Of a stretch of 44,149 nucleotides of DNA, positions 1 to 8,317 are shown piece after piece (within the stretch, counting starts at the first letter, position 1; the number at the start of each line of letters is the position of its first letter). The stretch lies in NCBI GenBank assembly GCA_022827835.1, contig JAJEIO010000013.1:1-44149 (forward strand), given 5' to 3'. This DNA comes from Candidatus Latescibacterota bacterium. GTDB taxonomy: Bacteria; Latescibacterota; UBA2968; UBA8231. The notes under the pieces were generated by a model. It was not told where the DNA came from. It did no database searches and saw only the letters and a list, made by a program, of their open reading frames with translations. A program made the position numbers and the translations under genes.

Positions 1-909
1 GCGCAGGGTGAGCCAGCGGACCGTGCGCGTGGGAAAGCGCATATCGACGATGGGATCGAGGTTTTCGCGGGTGGATTCGAGCACCGTCAGCAGCGGATCG
101 CTATTGCGCACCCAGCGCAAGTCGCCCAAGACCGTGCGCCGCTTGCTCGTCGCTACAGTGCTGGAAATCCCCGCTTTACACACGCTACAAGTGAGACTAC
201 CACTACCGCTGCAGGGATCTGGGGCAAAGACGACCGAGTTATCGCCGGTGCGGAGCTCATACCAAGCGAGGAAGTTGGCCAAGAAGCTGTCTTCGCCAAA
301 GGTTTCCACCTCCGGCGCGGGTGTCTCCATAGTCTCGATCAACTGGTGATCCTCCCGCCGGCTCAGGCGGGGGAAGAAGCGAATGCGGTTGATGGGCACA
401 CCAGCGCCAAAGTCGAATACCACAGAATTGGTCCAGGTGTAGCCCACCCCCGGCGGCGAGCCGACTCGCTGGACAAAGGTGCGAAAGGCGGCCGTGGTCG
501 GGTCGCCATCCAGCATTAACTTGATCGAAGGTTGAAAATTGCCCCAAGCAATACAGTGATCCGTGCTGAGGACCCTGGAGCCGGGGATATAGGGCAGGGG
601 AATGGATGTTCTGCCGGCATTGACATCGGCTCGGGCGATATTGACGGATGGGTCAATGAGCCGAGGTTGGATCGAGGTGCCGGAAAAGTCGATCAGCGTA
701 TCAGCCCCCGCGCCAAACGGCGAAACCCCCACCGATACCTGACGCTCGACTTGGCCGTCAGCAGCAAAGGCTTGGTAGATGCTTTCTCCGGTTAGGATGG
801 CCTGCCAAGGGTTGCCATCGGTCCCACCTAAGCGGTATTCCGTCCCTCCCAACACGGGCGCAGCACCCAGCAAGACGCCGCAAAAACAGAGCAACATTAT
901 GTTTGTCAT
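1..909 (-). CDS. Surface protein, N-terminal 303 residues (runs off the window)
   Basis: The reading frame is open from the ATG at 909 to the window edge, so the C-terminus is missing. The start follows AGGAG about 6 nt upstream. The N-terminus is a signal peptide: TNIM, then a hydrophobic LLCFCGVLLGAAPVLG stretch, with cleavage probably near residues 21-22. The mature part resembles the N-terminal half of the next gene (994-3111). Both have a 'VxFDFGAGVPINRIRFFPR'-like discoidin strand region followed by 'FLAWYELRTGD', which corresponds to 'FLRAFELFTNDG' in the neighbour. I therefore read it as a paralogue of that exported beta-sandwich protein, acting outside the cytoplasm. A small Cys cluster (DPCSGSGSLTCSVCK, about residues 238-252) is not seen in the neighbour. 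The specific ligand is unknown. It is 84 nt downstream of its neighbour on the same strand and probably co-transcribed. Confidence 0.8.
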   Translation of the reverse strand, partial: MTNIMLLCFCGVLLGAAPVLGGTEYRLGGTDGNPWQAILTGESIYQAFAADGQVERQVSVGVSPFGAGADTLIDFSGTSIQPRLIDPSVNIARADVNAGRTSIPLPYIPGSRVLSTDHCIAWGNFQPSIKLMLDGDPTTAAFRTFVQRVGSPPGVGYTWTNSVVFDFGAGVPINRIRFFPRLSRREDHQLIETMETPAPEVETFGEDSFLANFLAWYELRTGDNSVVFAPDPCSGSGSLTCSVCKAGISSTVATSKRRTVLGDLRWVRNSDPLLTVLESTRENLDPIVDMRFPTRTVRWLTLR

Positions 910-993
910 AACTCGCTCCTTGTTGGTTTGGAGTGGACGATTAATAGGTAAGACCGACGATCAAGATCTTGGGTTGTTTTGATTGCGGAGCGA

Positions 994-3111
994 TTAGTAG
1001 GCCACTCCGACAATGTGGGCCTTTTCCTCGACCTTGGCGTCTCCCTTGACTCTGATGTGCACGACATAAAGTCCCGGCGGCACTAGTTGCCCATGCTCAT
1101 TGCGGCCGTCCCAAGTCTTGTCCGTGTACTGCCCATTGGCCTCGGGACCGTCGTGGATGACCCGGATCTGTCGTCCGCTTAGATCGTATACCCCAATTGC
1201 TACGGGTCGGACGATACTCAGGGATAGCAGATTGTAGCGCATTCCCATCACATCATTAGCTCCGTCTCCGTTGGGGCTGAAGATATTGGGCTCGATAAGT
1301 ATCTGGTCGAGCAGTTGGGTCTTTTCGAGTACCGAGGGACTCAGCACGGTGGTACCGGATAAGTCGGCCTCGTCCCCTGCACCCAACAAAACGGCATCGC
1401 CCGAAATAATGGCCTGCGAGGCCCCTGGTTCAGTGGAGAGCTGGACCGAACCAGTGAAGTTTGTGCTGTAGGTCAAGACTCCGGTCTGGAAGCGGAGGAG
1501 AATCACAATGTTATCTTCTGTCACCGGCGGCAGACGCACCGAAAAACTGGCAGGGGATACCGAGACGATCTGGAACCCATCCTCAGTAGAAGAATCATCT
1601 AGACCAGAAAAAGCCCGCTCAGCGATAACTTGGCCACTGGAATCCCTCATTTCTATCTTGTCGATGCTTTCCACTTGGCCGGCGGTGGAAATCTCCACTG
1701 TGTCAAAACCGAGCAAGCCGTCGGATTGAGCCACGGTGCGCAGGGCATAGGTGAAGGACGTACTCTGGGAAACCGGTACATCCCGGGGAAAAATTTCGCC
1801 GATAACGGCATCGGCTAGTGGGGGTGCCAGCACGTCAAAACTCAAATTTTTGAGCACCCGCCCTGCATCCAGATCGCTGCTGTTGAAAAGTACTCGGAAC
1901 TGAAAATAGCGCCGCGGTCCGGGTGAGGTAATGGGTGAGCCCGCCGTATCGTTGGCTGCACTGGCGGGAAACGGCGTGCTGAACGGACTCCAGTTGACTA
2001 GATCGTCCCGAACCGGTCCGTGCTCCCATCGGCGGCCCAATTCGTCGTCGAGCGGCAGTGATTTGTACTCTGCCAAATCCATTTCCTGTTCCGGGTCATT
2101 TACCGAGAGCGAAATTTCTGTGGGATTGCGCTGGCCGTAGAGCAGACGAGTAAAGACAAATGGGTTGGTATCCCTACCTGTGCGAGTGCGAATTTGGATA
2201 TTGGAAAAGGCAGGATCGCCAATTGCTTCTTCCCGCCAGCGGAGTACGTTCCACACCGCAGGTTGGCCCGCATCGAAAATAGGTGAAATATACTCGGCGT
2301 GGGACAAAAAGCCCGTACCGAACACCTCAAACTCGTCGATCTCGTAGTTGACCGTGGTCGTCGCCCGCAAGCGCAGGGCTTTGACAGGGCGCGGTGGATC
2401 TATGATTACATCAACAACTGGATTCACGTTATCAGGTTCTAGGAGCAGTGGCTCCCAGATGCGATTGCCTCCTTCGGTCTGGCTACCGTCGTTGGTAAAC
2501 AGTTCAAAGGCCCGCAAAAAATCGTTTTGGAATGGGGTGGTAGGCGAGGGGAAAACCGTATTGCGGGGATAGAAGCGAACGCGATTTACCCCAAAAAGTC
2601 CCCCCAACTCGACAAATATTAGGGTTCCCAAGGCATTGTAATTCTTGCGTTCGAACGCTTTTATTTCGCCGCCGTCCTTCGTTTCGATGAGTTCCTCCAA
2701 GGTGAGCCGCAGGTCGTTGGCGTCAAAAATGCCGGCGGCGAAGCCGCCCAAGTCAAAGACATTGGGTGCGGTTATACCACCTCCGCGTTTCAGGGCGGTA
2801 TTGGCGATATTCTCACCATCTGGAATGCGCAGAGGATGAATACTATCGGGGAATTGGTCGCTCTCAAACTCGATCAAATTGCCGGGCGAGTTTCCAACAT
2901 CCAGTTCCACTCCCGGCAGGCTTTTGTCTTGGAAAAGAGATCGGTACTGAGGCTCGATAGTCTCCACCGAGGACGAACCTTCACCGCGCCAGTTGAGGGA
3001 GCCGTTCTCGCCAAGACTCACCGTCTCCAGCGCCACCGCCCAACGGCAGAGGGACAGGACTCCAATCCCAATTAAGATGACCTGTCTTGAGGATACTGTA
3101 TTCTTAAGCAT
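994..3111 (-). CDS. Exported discoidin-like surface protein with C-terminal FlgD/CHU_C-type domain
   Basis: The product is 705 aa. The ATG at 3111 has GAGGAG 5-6 nt upstream. Residues 9-28 form a signal-peptide hydrophobic core. Residues about 150-265 resemble an F5/8 type C (discoidin) sandwich ('VELGGLFGVNRVRFYPRN' through 'YEIDEFEVFGTG'). Middle beta-rich segments follow, including a 'IQIRTRTGRDTNP' strand seen also in the paralogues at 8318 and 41283. Residues about 605-705 are a FlgD-Ig/CHU_C-like module with the signature EPNIFSPNGDGAND, WDGRNEHGQLVPPGLYVV and the terminal residues VGVAY. Modules of this kind in FCB bacteria sit at the ends of secreted or surface proteins. A role in adhesion or carbohydrate binding is inferred, not shown. 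It lies in a minus-strand surface-protein run. Confidence 0.8.
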   Translation of the reverse strand: MLKNTVSSRQVILIGIGVLSLCRWAVALETVSLGENGSLNWRGEGSSSVETIEPQYRSLFQDKSLPGVELDVGNSPGNLIEFESDQFPDSIHPLRIPDGENIANTALKRGGGITAPNVFDLGGFAAGIFDANDLRLTLEELIETKDGGEIKAFERKNYNALGTLIFVELGGLFGVNRVRFYPRNTVFPSPTTPFQNDFLRAFELFTNDGSQTEGGNRIWEPLLLEPDNVNPVVDVIIDPPRPVKALRLRATTTVNYEIDEFEVFGTGFLSHAEYISPIFDAGQPAVWNVLRWREEAIGDPAFSNIQIRTRTGRDTNPFVFTRLLYGQRNPTEISLSVNDPEQEMDLAEYKSLPLDDELGRRWEHGPVRDDLVNWSPFSTPFPASAANDTAGSPITSPGPRRYFQFRVLFNSSDLDAGRVLKNLSFDVLAPPLADAVIGEIFPRDVPVSQSTSFTYALRTVAQSDGLLGFDTVEISTAGQVESIDKIEMRDSSGQVIAERAFSGLDDSSTEDGFQIVSVSPASFSVRLPPVTEDNIVILLRFQTGVLTYSTNFTGSVQLSTEPGASQAIISGDAVLLGAGDEADLSGTTVLSPSVLEKTQLLDQILIEPNIFSPNGDGANDVMGMRYNLLSLSIVRPVAIGVYDLSGRQIRVIHDGPEANGQYTDKTWDGRNEHGQLVPPGLYVVHIRVKGDAKVEEKAHIVGVAY

Positions 3112-3188
3112 GGCATCTCCTCAGCAATGGTTGGAACTGAGTGGCCTAATGTTGAACTATGCGCGAAATAGTTTTGCCTGTCAATGGG

Positions 3189-5468
3189 TCATTTCCCCAA
3201 GATTCTTGTCAATTGTTCTTTTATCGAGGTTTCGGCTTGTTGCCGCATTTTTTGTTGCTTTTCGGCAAGGCTATAAAGACCGTAGTGTTCGTCGGCCTTG
3301 CTGAGGTCTCCGGCGCGCTTGTAGAGATTGCCTAGGTGCCTGTGTACCTCAAAGTCTGTGGGACTTAAGAGCAGGATCTGCTCGAAGTGCTCGATTGCTT
3401 CGCTGTAGCGCTGCTGTCGGGCTAGGAGGAGACCCAAACTCCAACGGGTCTGGACGGAATTGGCATCCAAGCCAACGGCTTGGAGCAGATGGTCTTCTGC
3501 CGCTAGCAATCGGGGGGATCGCCCTAGTGGGTTCGCTCCTTTTTCAGCTCCTTCGCGCTTGATCAAAAGACTGGCCAGCAGGGTATGGTACTGGGGATTT
3601 TCCGGTTCTTGGCTCAGCAGGATGCGGCACTCTTTTTCGGCTGCATCTATCTCGCCGGTCTCTTCGTAGAGCCGGGTCAACTGGTAGCGCACTAGGCTCG
3701 AATCCGGCTGGAGCTCAAGGGTTTGGCGATAGGTTTGGATGGCGCGCTGGGGCTGGCCAGCCATTACATAGGCGTAGCCCAAGCGGCCGTGGAGAGCGGC
3801 CCATTGGGGTTGCAGAGGAATCAGATCGGAATAGACGGCGATGGCCTCCTGATACAACTGGGCACCCAGATAGGCATTGCCCAGCAGAAAACGAGTGGGG
3901 ACGGTCTCGGGATAAAAGCGCACATACTGAAGGTAGATTTCTATGGCATCGGCGTGTTGTGATTTTGCGTTGTAGAGGTTGGCTAGGCTCAACAGGGCAT
4001 TCCGGTGACCGGGACGGTCCTCAATCACGGCGCGGTATTCCCGCATGGCGTTGGCGACCATGCCCTTCTGCTCATAGGCATAGCCCATCCAAAAGCGCTG
4101 CTGAGTATCCCCTGCCATATCCATTCGACCAGCGCCCAAGTTGGTCAACACTAGGACCCCGACTACGCCGGCTAGGACCCAGGGGCGATGAGGTGTGTAC
4201 CAGAGCCTGGACAGGCCAAAAGCGGCGAAGAGCAACAAAATAGGCACGGCAGGCAGGCGATAGCGAGCCGTCACGAAGAAGAGAATCACCGAGAGCATGT
4301 AGGCAAGGATGAAAAACAACAGCAGACGTCCTTGGGGAGTACGGCCTTCTTTGCTGCACCAGAAGAATGCCAGTCCGAGCAGGGCGAAAGGCCCCACTAG
4401 CCCAAAGGGAAAGGCCAGACCAAACTTCCACAGTAAAACTTGGAGCAAGGTCGAATCGCGGCGGGCGAAATAGGGATCGAGATTCCGCCGGATTTCGTCA
4501 CCGTGCCAAAAAAGATAGAGTTTGCGCCCTAAAAGGTTCAGGTAATCCAAGGGGGCGTCAGCGATATAGGTCCATGAGCGGGCAAAGAAAAAGCGGGACT
4601 TTGACGAGGGGCGTTCAATGCCCGCTTCTCTTTCGGGGCTTTCAATTAGGTGAAGCCAGTCTTGCCCCGGGCGGATATTGACCGTGTGATCGTAGTCGGG
4701 GTTGTTGCCGATGTAGAAATTGATGCCGGCATTATGGGAAATCAGCACTAGATCGCCGCCAACCAGATAGTTACGCAGCGCAACGGGAGCGATGATAAGG
4801 CCACATCCTAAAAGAAGGAGGACGCCCTGTTGCAAGATGCGAAGGGGAACGATATGTGCCCTTTTACCAGTGGACCACAGCCAGAAAAGCAGGAAGGGAA
4901 GGAACAAAAGAATATTGGCTACGGCCAAGGCACATATACCTAGCAAGAGTCCGGAGACCAGATAGGGCCAGCGAACTGGGCTGGGCTGGCGGCTCAGATG
5001 TAACAGCAACAGCAGATTGAGGAAAATGGCTGGAATAGTGGGCAGCAACTCGCCGCCAAAGTAGATCAGCGGACCGTAAAAAGCAGCTACCAACCCGGCT
5101 CCAAAAGCCACGGTAAAGGAGAAAACGCGGAGGCCGAGAATGTAGGTGAAGACGCAAATGCCCGCTCCGAGTAGAGCTTGGACTAGGCGCGGCAAGTAGA
5201 GGTTTTGATCGAAAAACCAGAAAAAGAGGCTCAGGAGATAGGGATACAGCGGCGGCTGCCAGAAGGGCGTCGGCCGGCCGGCCCAAGACTGACTGCTTAG
5301 ATAGAGTCCGTCCTCCACATAAGTCTTGGCATCTACGATTGGGATATTAAAGAATAGGCTATCCCGAATTTGCTCCAAGTAGACAAGGCGGAGGATTAGC
5401 GCCAACAGGCCCAACAAAAGAGCAGGCCCCAAGCGGCGCCAGTCGCCTAGGGCAAAAGGTGCAGTCAT
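3189..5468 (-). CDS. GT39/ArnT-like membrane glycosyltransferase fused to TPR repeats
   Basis: The product is 759 aa. Residues 1-445 are a polytopic GT-C type membrane domain with many hydrophobic segments. The first extracytoplasmic loop carries the acidic D-A-x-x-Y motif near D46, as in dolichyl-phosphate-mannose/undecaprenyl-phosphate-sugar transferases. 'LRNYLVGGDLVLIS...GINFYIGNNP' (about 231-256) is a pattern I associate with this family in many environmental bacteria. Residues about 455-745 are tandem tetratricopeptide repeats ('ALLSLANLYNAKSQHADAIEIY' and similar units). The expected reaction is transfer of a sugar from a polyprenyl-phosphate donor to a lipid or protein on the outer face of the inner membrane; the acceptor is unknown. 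The ATG is 12 nt after the upstream gene's stop and has only a weak ribosome-binding site, so translational coupling to the putative outer-membrane protein gene is likely. Confidence 0.8.
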   Translation of the reverse strand: MTAPFALGDWRRLGPALLLGLLALILRLVYLEQIRDSLFFNIPIVDAKTYVEDGLYLSSQSWAGRPTPFWQPPLYPYLLSLFFWFFDQNLYLPRLVQALLGAGICVFTYILGLRVFSFTVAFGAGLVAAFYGPLIYFGGELLPTIPAIFLNLLLLLHLSRQPSPVRWPYLVSGLLLGICALAVANILLFLPFLLFWLWSTGKRAHIVPLRILQQGVLLLLGCGLIIAPVALRNYLVGGDLVLISHNAGINFYIGNNPDYDHTVNIRPGQDWLHLIESPEREAGIERPSSKSRFFFARSWTYIADAPLDYLNLLGRKLYLFWHGDEIRRNLDPYFARRDSTLLQVLLWKFGLAFPFGLVGPFALLGLAFFWCSKEGRTPQGRLLLFFILAYMLSVILFFVTARYRLPAVPILLLFAAFGLSRLWYTPHRPWVLAGVVGVLVLTNLGAGRMDMAGDTQQRFWMGYAYEQKGMVANAMREYRAVIEDRPGHRNALLSLANLYNAKSQHADAIEIYLQYVRFYPETVPTRFLLGNAYLGAQLYQEAIAVYSDLIPLQPQWAALHGRLGYAYVMAGQPQRAIQTYRQTLELQPDSSLVRYQLTRLYEETGEIDAAEKECRILLSQEPENPQYHTLLASLLIKREGAEKGANPLGRSPRLLAAEDHLLQAVGLDANSVQTRWSLGLLLARQQRYSEAIEHFEQILLLSPTDFEVHRHLGNLYKRAGDLSKADEHYGLYSLAEKQQKMRQQAETSIKEQLTRILGK

Positions 5469-5480
5469 GCCCGGGAGGAA

Positions 5481-8168
5481 TTACTGTATACCAGCATAGA
5501 CGGTGAGGAAACTTTGGGTGATGATGCTCGCGCTCTTCCCTTTGGCTTTGCGGCGATCTATTTGCAAGCCCATCCGGGTAGTCAACTGGTACCCTAGATA
5601 GGCCGAATCATTGCTGAATTGCACCGCACTCACCACGCCGTTGAAGTCGTTGATGTCGTTTTCGAAATCGTCGAATCGGGAGAGCTCCAGACCGGCCTGG
5701 ACACTAGTATGGGCCAGTAGGGGGAATCCCAAAATAAGGCCGCCCAACTCGGTGAGTTCCCGGCGTTTATCGGTGGAGGTTAGATCGATGCTCTGGTAGC
5801 GGAATTCGCTTTTCCAGCGCGGCTCGATCCACAGGTTGCCCAAGTCGAAGCGGTAGCTGGCTTTATTGATAAGGCCAAAGAAGAAATCTTGTTCGCGCAA
5901 ACCCAAAGGAGCACGCTCATTCTGGCTGAGCCGCTGGTGATAGAAATCGTACTTTAGGTAGTTACTGACCTTAAATCCGCTGAGTTTGTAGTCATTTCCT
6001 AGCCATAGGGAATTGATCCAGGTATCGCGCCCAATGAGAGGATCCTCGATTTTGGTGGATTCGCCGGTGCGAATATTGGCGTTGGGCAGCCACTGCAGTA
6101 AATCGTCGGCAATATCGTCTTCCACTGACTTGAGCATATTGAAAAGACGCCAATGACCCCATGTGGGCGTATCGCGGTCCAAAGTGAAAAGAGCGTACCT
6201 GGTCTGGTTCTTTTGGTCCGAAGAAATCAGATCCTCGCGCAGGGCTCCAAGAGTGATGCGAATCTCTGGGCTCAGATGGATGCCAAAATAAGTGTTGTAG
6301 CCTCGGTGATCCTTCTTGTAGGGATAATCCGGCAATTCGTCATTTTCAAAGCGATCGATCCAGCCGTTGTTGTTCATATCGACCCCAAAGAGAAACTCGG
6401 GACGATCCACGTTGTGGCGCAGAAAAGGCTCATCGTAGTCGGGAATGGAGTTAGTCAACGAGCGGTTGTCGTTTTGATTGAAGTCCGATATAAAGTCGCC
6501 GTTTTCATCCCAACCCGGATAGACTTGCTGGTCGCCCGATCTCCAGTCCTTGCGGACCGTATCGGGGAATTGGTCCTGATCGTCGTTGTCCTCCACCAAT
6601 TCTAATACATGAGCGCGTTCGTCCTCATAATCGATAAAGCCGGAACTGAGGGTGGTGAAGGTCCTCGTGTTGTAGCGCGGATCCATGCTGTAGGCTTCGG
6701 CAAAGACGAACCAAGGGTAATCGGCGCGCGATAGATTGATCATCCAAGCCGGCGCCGCTCGATCTCCTTCGATACCCGACCAAGTGGAGTGGTCTTTCTC
6801 GGTGGCATCGATGGTGACGTTGGGGTACTTAGTATAGGAATAGCTCAGGTCGTATTCGCCGTAGAAATCGAAGCCTAAAACCTTATTTAACTCCAAGGTG
6901 CCGCCCCAGATCTGGGTAGCCGTGGGCAGGCCATACTCGAAGCTGACTACCTGCAGGTTGGTATTGTCTTGGACATTGCCCTCGGCCTGGGCCTGCAAAA
7001 TCAAAACCGAAACGTCCGATTGGTTCAATTGCCGATCCGAAGTCACCCACACCTGGTAATCGTTGCCCAGAACCAGACGGAATTTCACCTTTTTGATATC
7101 TTCCTTGGAGGCACTGGCGCGGCTGATAAAAGCCGGGCTGTCAAAGTCGTAACGCAGGCGAATTTCCTCGGTGCCATCGGCTGAGAGGAAGCCTTCGCGG
7201 ACAAAACCCCCTTCGATGACAGGCTCAAAGCGAATTTGTTTGCCCCGATCCACCGTACCGTCTAGGTAGGTGATGATAATATCGGAACCGGCCGGGAAGA
7301 AGGCCGCACCTCCCACTCCGTCTTCAGGCGAGTCATCGCGCAGGACAATTTCAATGGCAGAAATGGTGTTGTTCTGATCCAGAGTCAGTTCGCCGGTGAT
7401 GGGATTGCCGGCGAATCCATCGATGATGGTATTGGACTGGTGACTATTGACGCTGGTGAGACCAATAGTAGCAAAATCGCCGACTTGGGTGACAAAGCGC
7501 CCGCCAATGAGGGACGTGGTGTTGGTCGCTAGCGTCTCAATATCGTTCGTAGTAGTGCCGCCGGGCTGGCTGATGCGAGAGTAGATTATAGTTCCCTGGT
7601 ACTTGTCGGCGGCGTAGTCGAATTGGATTCCGTCCCAGCGAGGTTTGGAAAAGGTCATGGGGGTGAGGGTGGTGCGGAGGGCGGCGCCCATGGTCAGGGC
7701 ATAGTAGTTTTGGCCCTTGGCATCGGCCGAGATAAGGGCACCGCTGAACCATTGACTAAACCTGTTGGCTTTGAGGATGGAAGAGCCAAACTGTTGCGGC
7801 TGGGTTTGGGAATTATTGAAGATAACCCAACCCCGGGTGATATAGTTGCCGTAGAGGTCGTAGAAAGAATCGCCTTCTTGGACGATATCGACATACCTCT
7901 GAAAATGTTCCCGGGCATAGTTGGAGTACTCCCACTGGCGCCACTGGTACTCATTGAAGAGTTCTTGGGGTACATACCATTTCCTCTGGGCCGGGTCTAG
8001 GGCACCAAAGAGCACCCCTGGGCCCCTGGGTTGGAAGGATACTTCCCCTCCTCTTTGGACCGTGCCGAGACGGCTTCCGTACTGTTGAGATAGGGCGGGA
8101 AATGGGCTCAAACTCAGATAGATTACGCCCCAAACGAGGCAAAAAGCTGATCTTCGTGTAATCACCAA
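5481..8168 (-). CDS. Large putative outer-membrane protein, function unknown
   Basis: The product is 895 aa. The start is GTG at 8168, chosen because a perfect AAGGAGG lies just upstream. A signal peptide is clear (hydrophobic residues about 9-27, ALSQQ cleavage site). The body is rich in aromatic residues and alternating beta-strand patterns. An Asp-rich segment at about 545-625 (DNDDQDQFPDT, DENGDFISDFNQNDN, DMNNNGWIDRFENDE) resembles EF-hand-like or thrombospondin type 3-like calcium-binding loops. The last 250 residues have repeated amphipathic strands typical of a beta-barrel. I do not recognise a named family. The position between FlgD-type surface proteins and a GT39-like enzyme suggests a cell-envelope role. 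Confidence 0.7.
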   Translation of the reverse strand: MVITRRSAFCLVWGVIYLSLSPFPALSQQYGSRLGTVQRGGEVSFQPRGPGVLFGALDPAQRKWYVPQELFNEYQWRQWEYSNYAREHFQRYVDIVQEGDSFYDLYGNYITRGWVIFNNSQTQPQQFGSSILKANRFSQWFSGALISADAKGQNYYALTMGAALRTTLTPMTFSKPRWDGIQFDYAADKYQGTIIYSRISQPGGTTTNDIETLATNTTSLIGGRFVTQVGDFATIGLTSVNSHQSNTIIDGFAGNPITGELTLDQNNTISAIEIVLRDDSPEDGVGGAAFFPAGSDIIITYLDGTVDRGKQIRFEPVIEGGFVREGFLSADGTEEIRLRYDFDSPAFISRASASKEDIKKVKFRLVLGNDYQVWVTSDRQLNQSDVSVLILQAQAEGNVQDNTNLQVVSFEYGLPTATQIWGGTLELNKVLGFDFYGEYDLSYSYTKYPNVTIDATEKDHSTWSGIEGDRAAPAWMINLSRADYPWFVFAEAYSMDPRYNTRTFTTLSSGFIDYEDERAHVLELVEDNDDQDQFPDTVRKDWRSGDQQVYPGWDENGDFISDFNQNDNRSLTNSIPDYDEPFLRHNVDRPEFLFGVDMNNNGWIDRFENDELPDYPYKKDHRGYNTYFGIHLSPEIRITLGALREDLISSDQKNQTRYALFTLDRDTPTWGHWRLFNMLKSVEDDIADDLLQWLPNANIRTGESTKIEDPLIGRDTWINSLWLGNDYKLSGFKVSNYLKYDFYHQRLSQNERAPLGLREQDFFFGLINKASYRFDLGNLWIEPRWKSEFRYQSIDLTSTDKRRELTELGGLILGFPLLAHTSVQAGLELSRFDDFENDINDFNGVVSAVQFSNDSAYLGYQLTTRMGLQIDRRKAKGKSASIITQSFLTVYAGIQ

Positions 8169-8239
8169 CTGCCTCCTTTGTGTTGTCTTAACTTCAGTGG
8201 GATCGTACTCTGATCCTATACTTAAGTTATTTGCGCGTA

Positions 8240-8268
8240 GAGATATACTAAGTTGGACAGCTTGTCAA
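8240..8268 (-). promoter_or_regulatory. Putative sigma-70 promoter for the 8168 gene
   Basis: On the minus strand a perfect TTGACA (8263-8268) is followed by TATATC (8242-8247) at 15 nt or TATCTC (8240-8245) at 17 nt. It lies about 75 nt upstream of the GTG start, in a 149-nt gap that contains no gene. The exact -10 is uncertain. Confidence 0.45.
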
Positions 8269-8317
8269 GCTCTTTCCAATACCATTGGTAACGGATTATG
8301 AGCTTGAGCCTGCTCCA

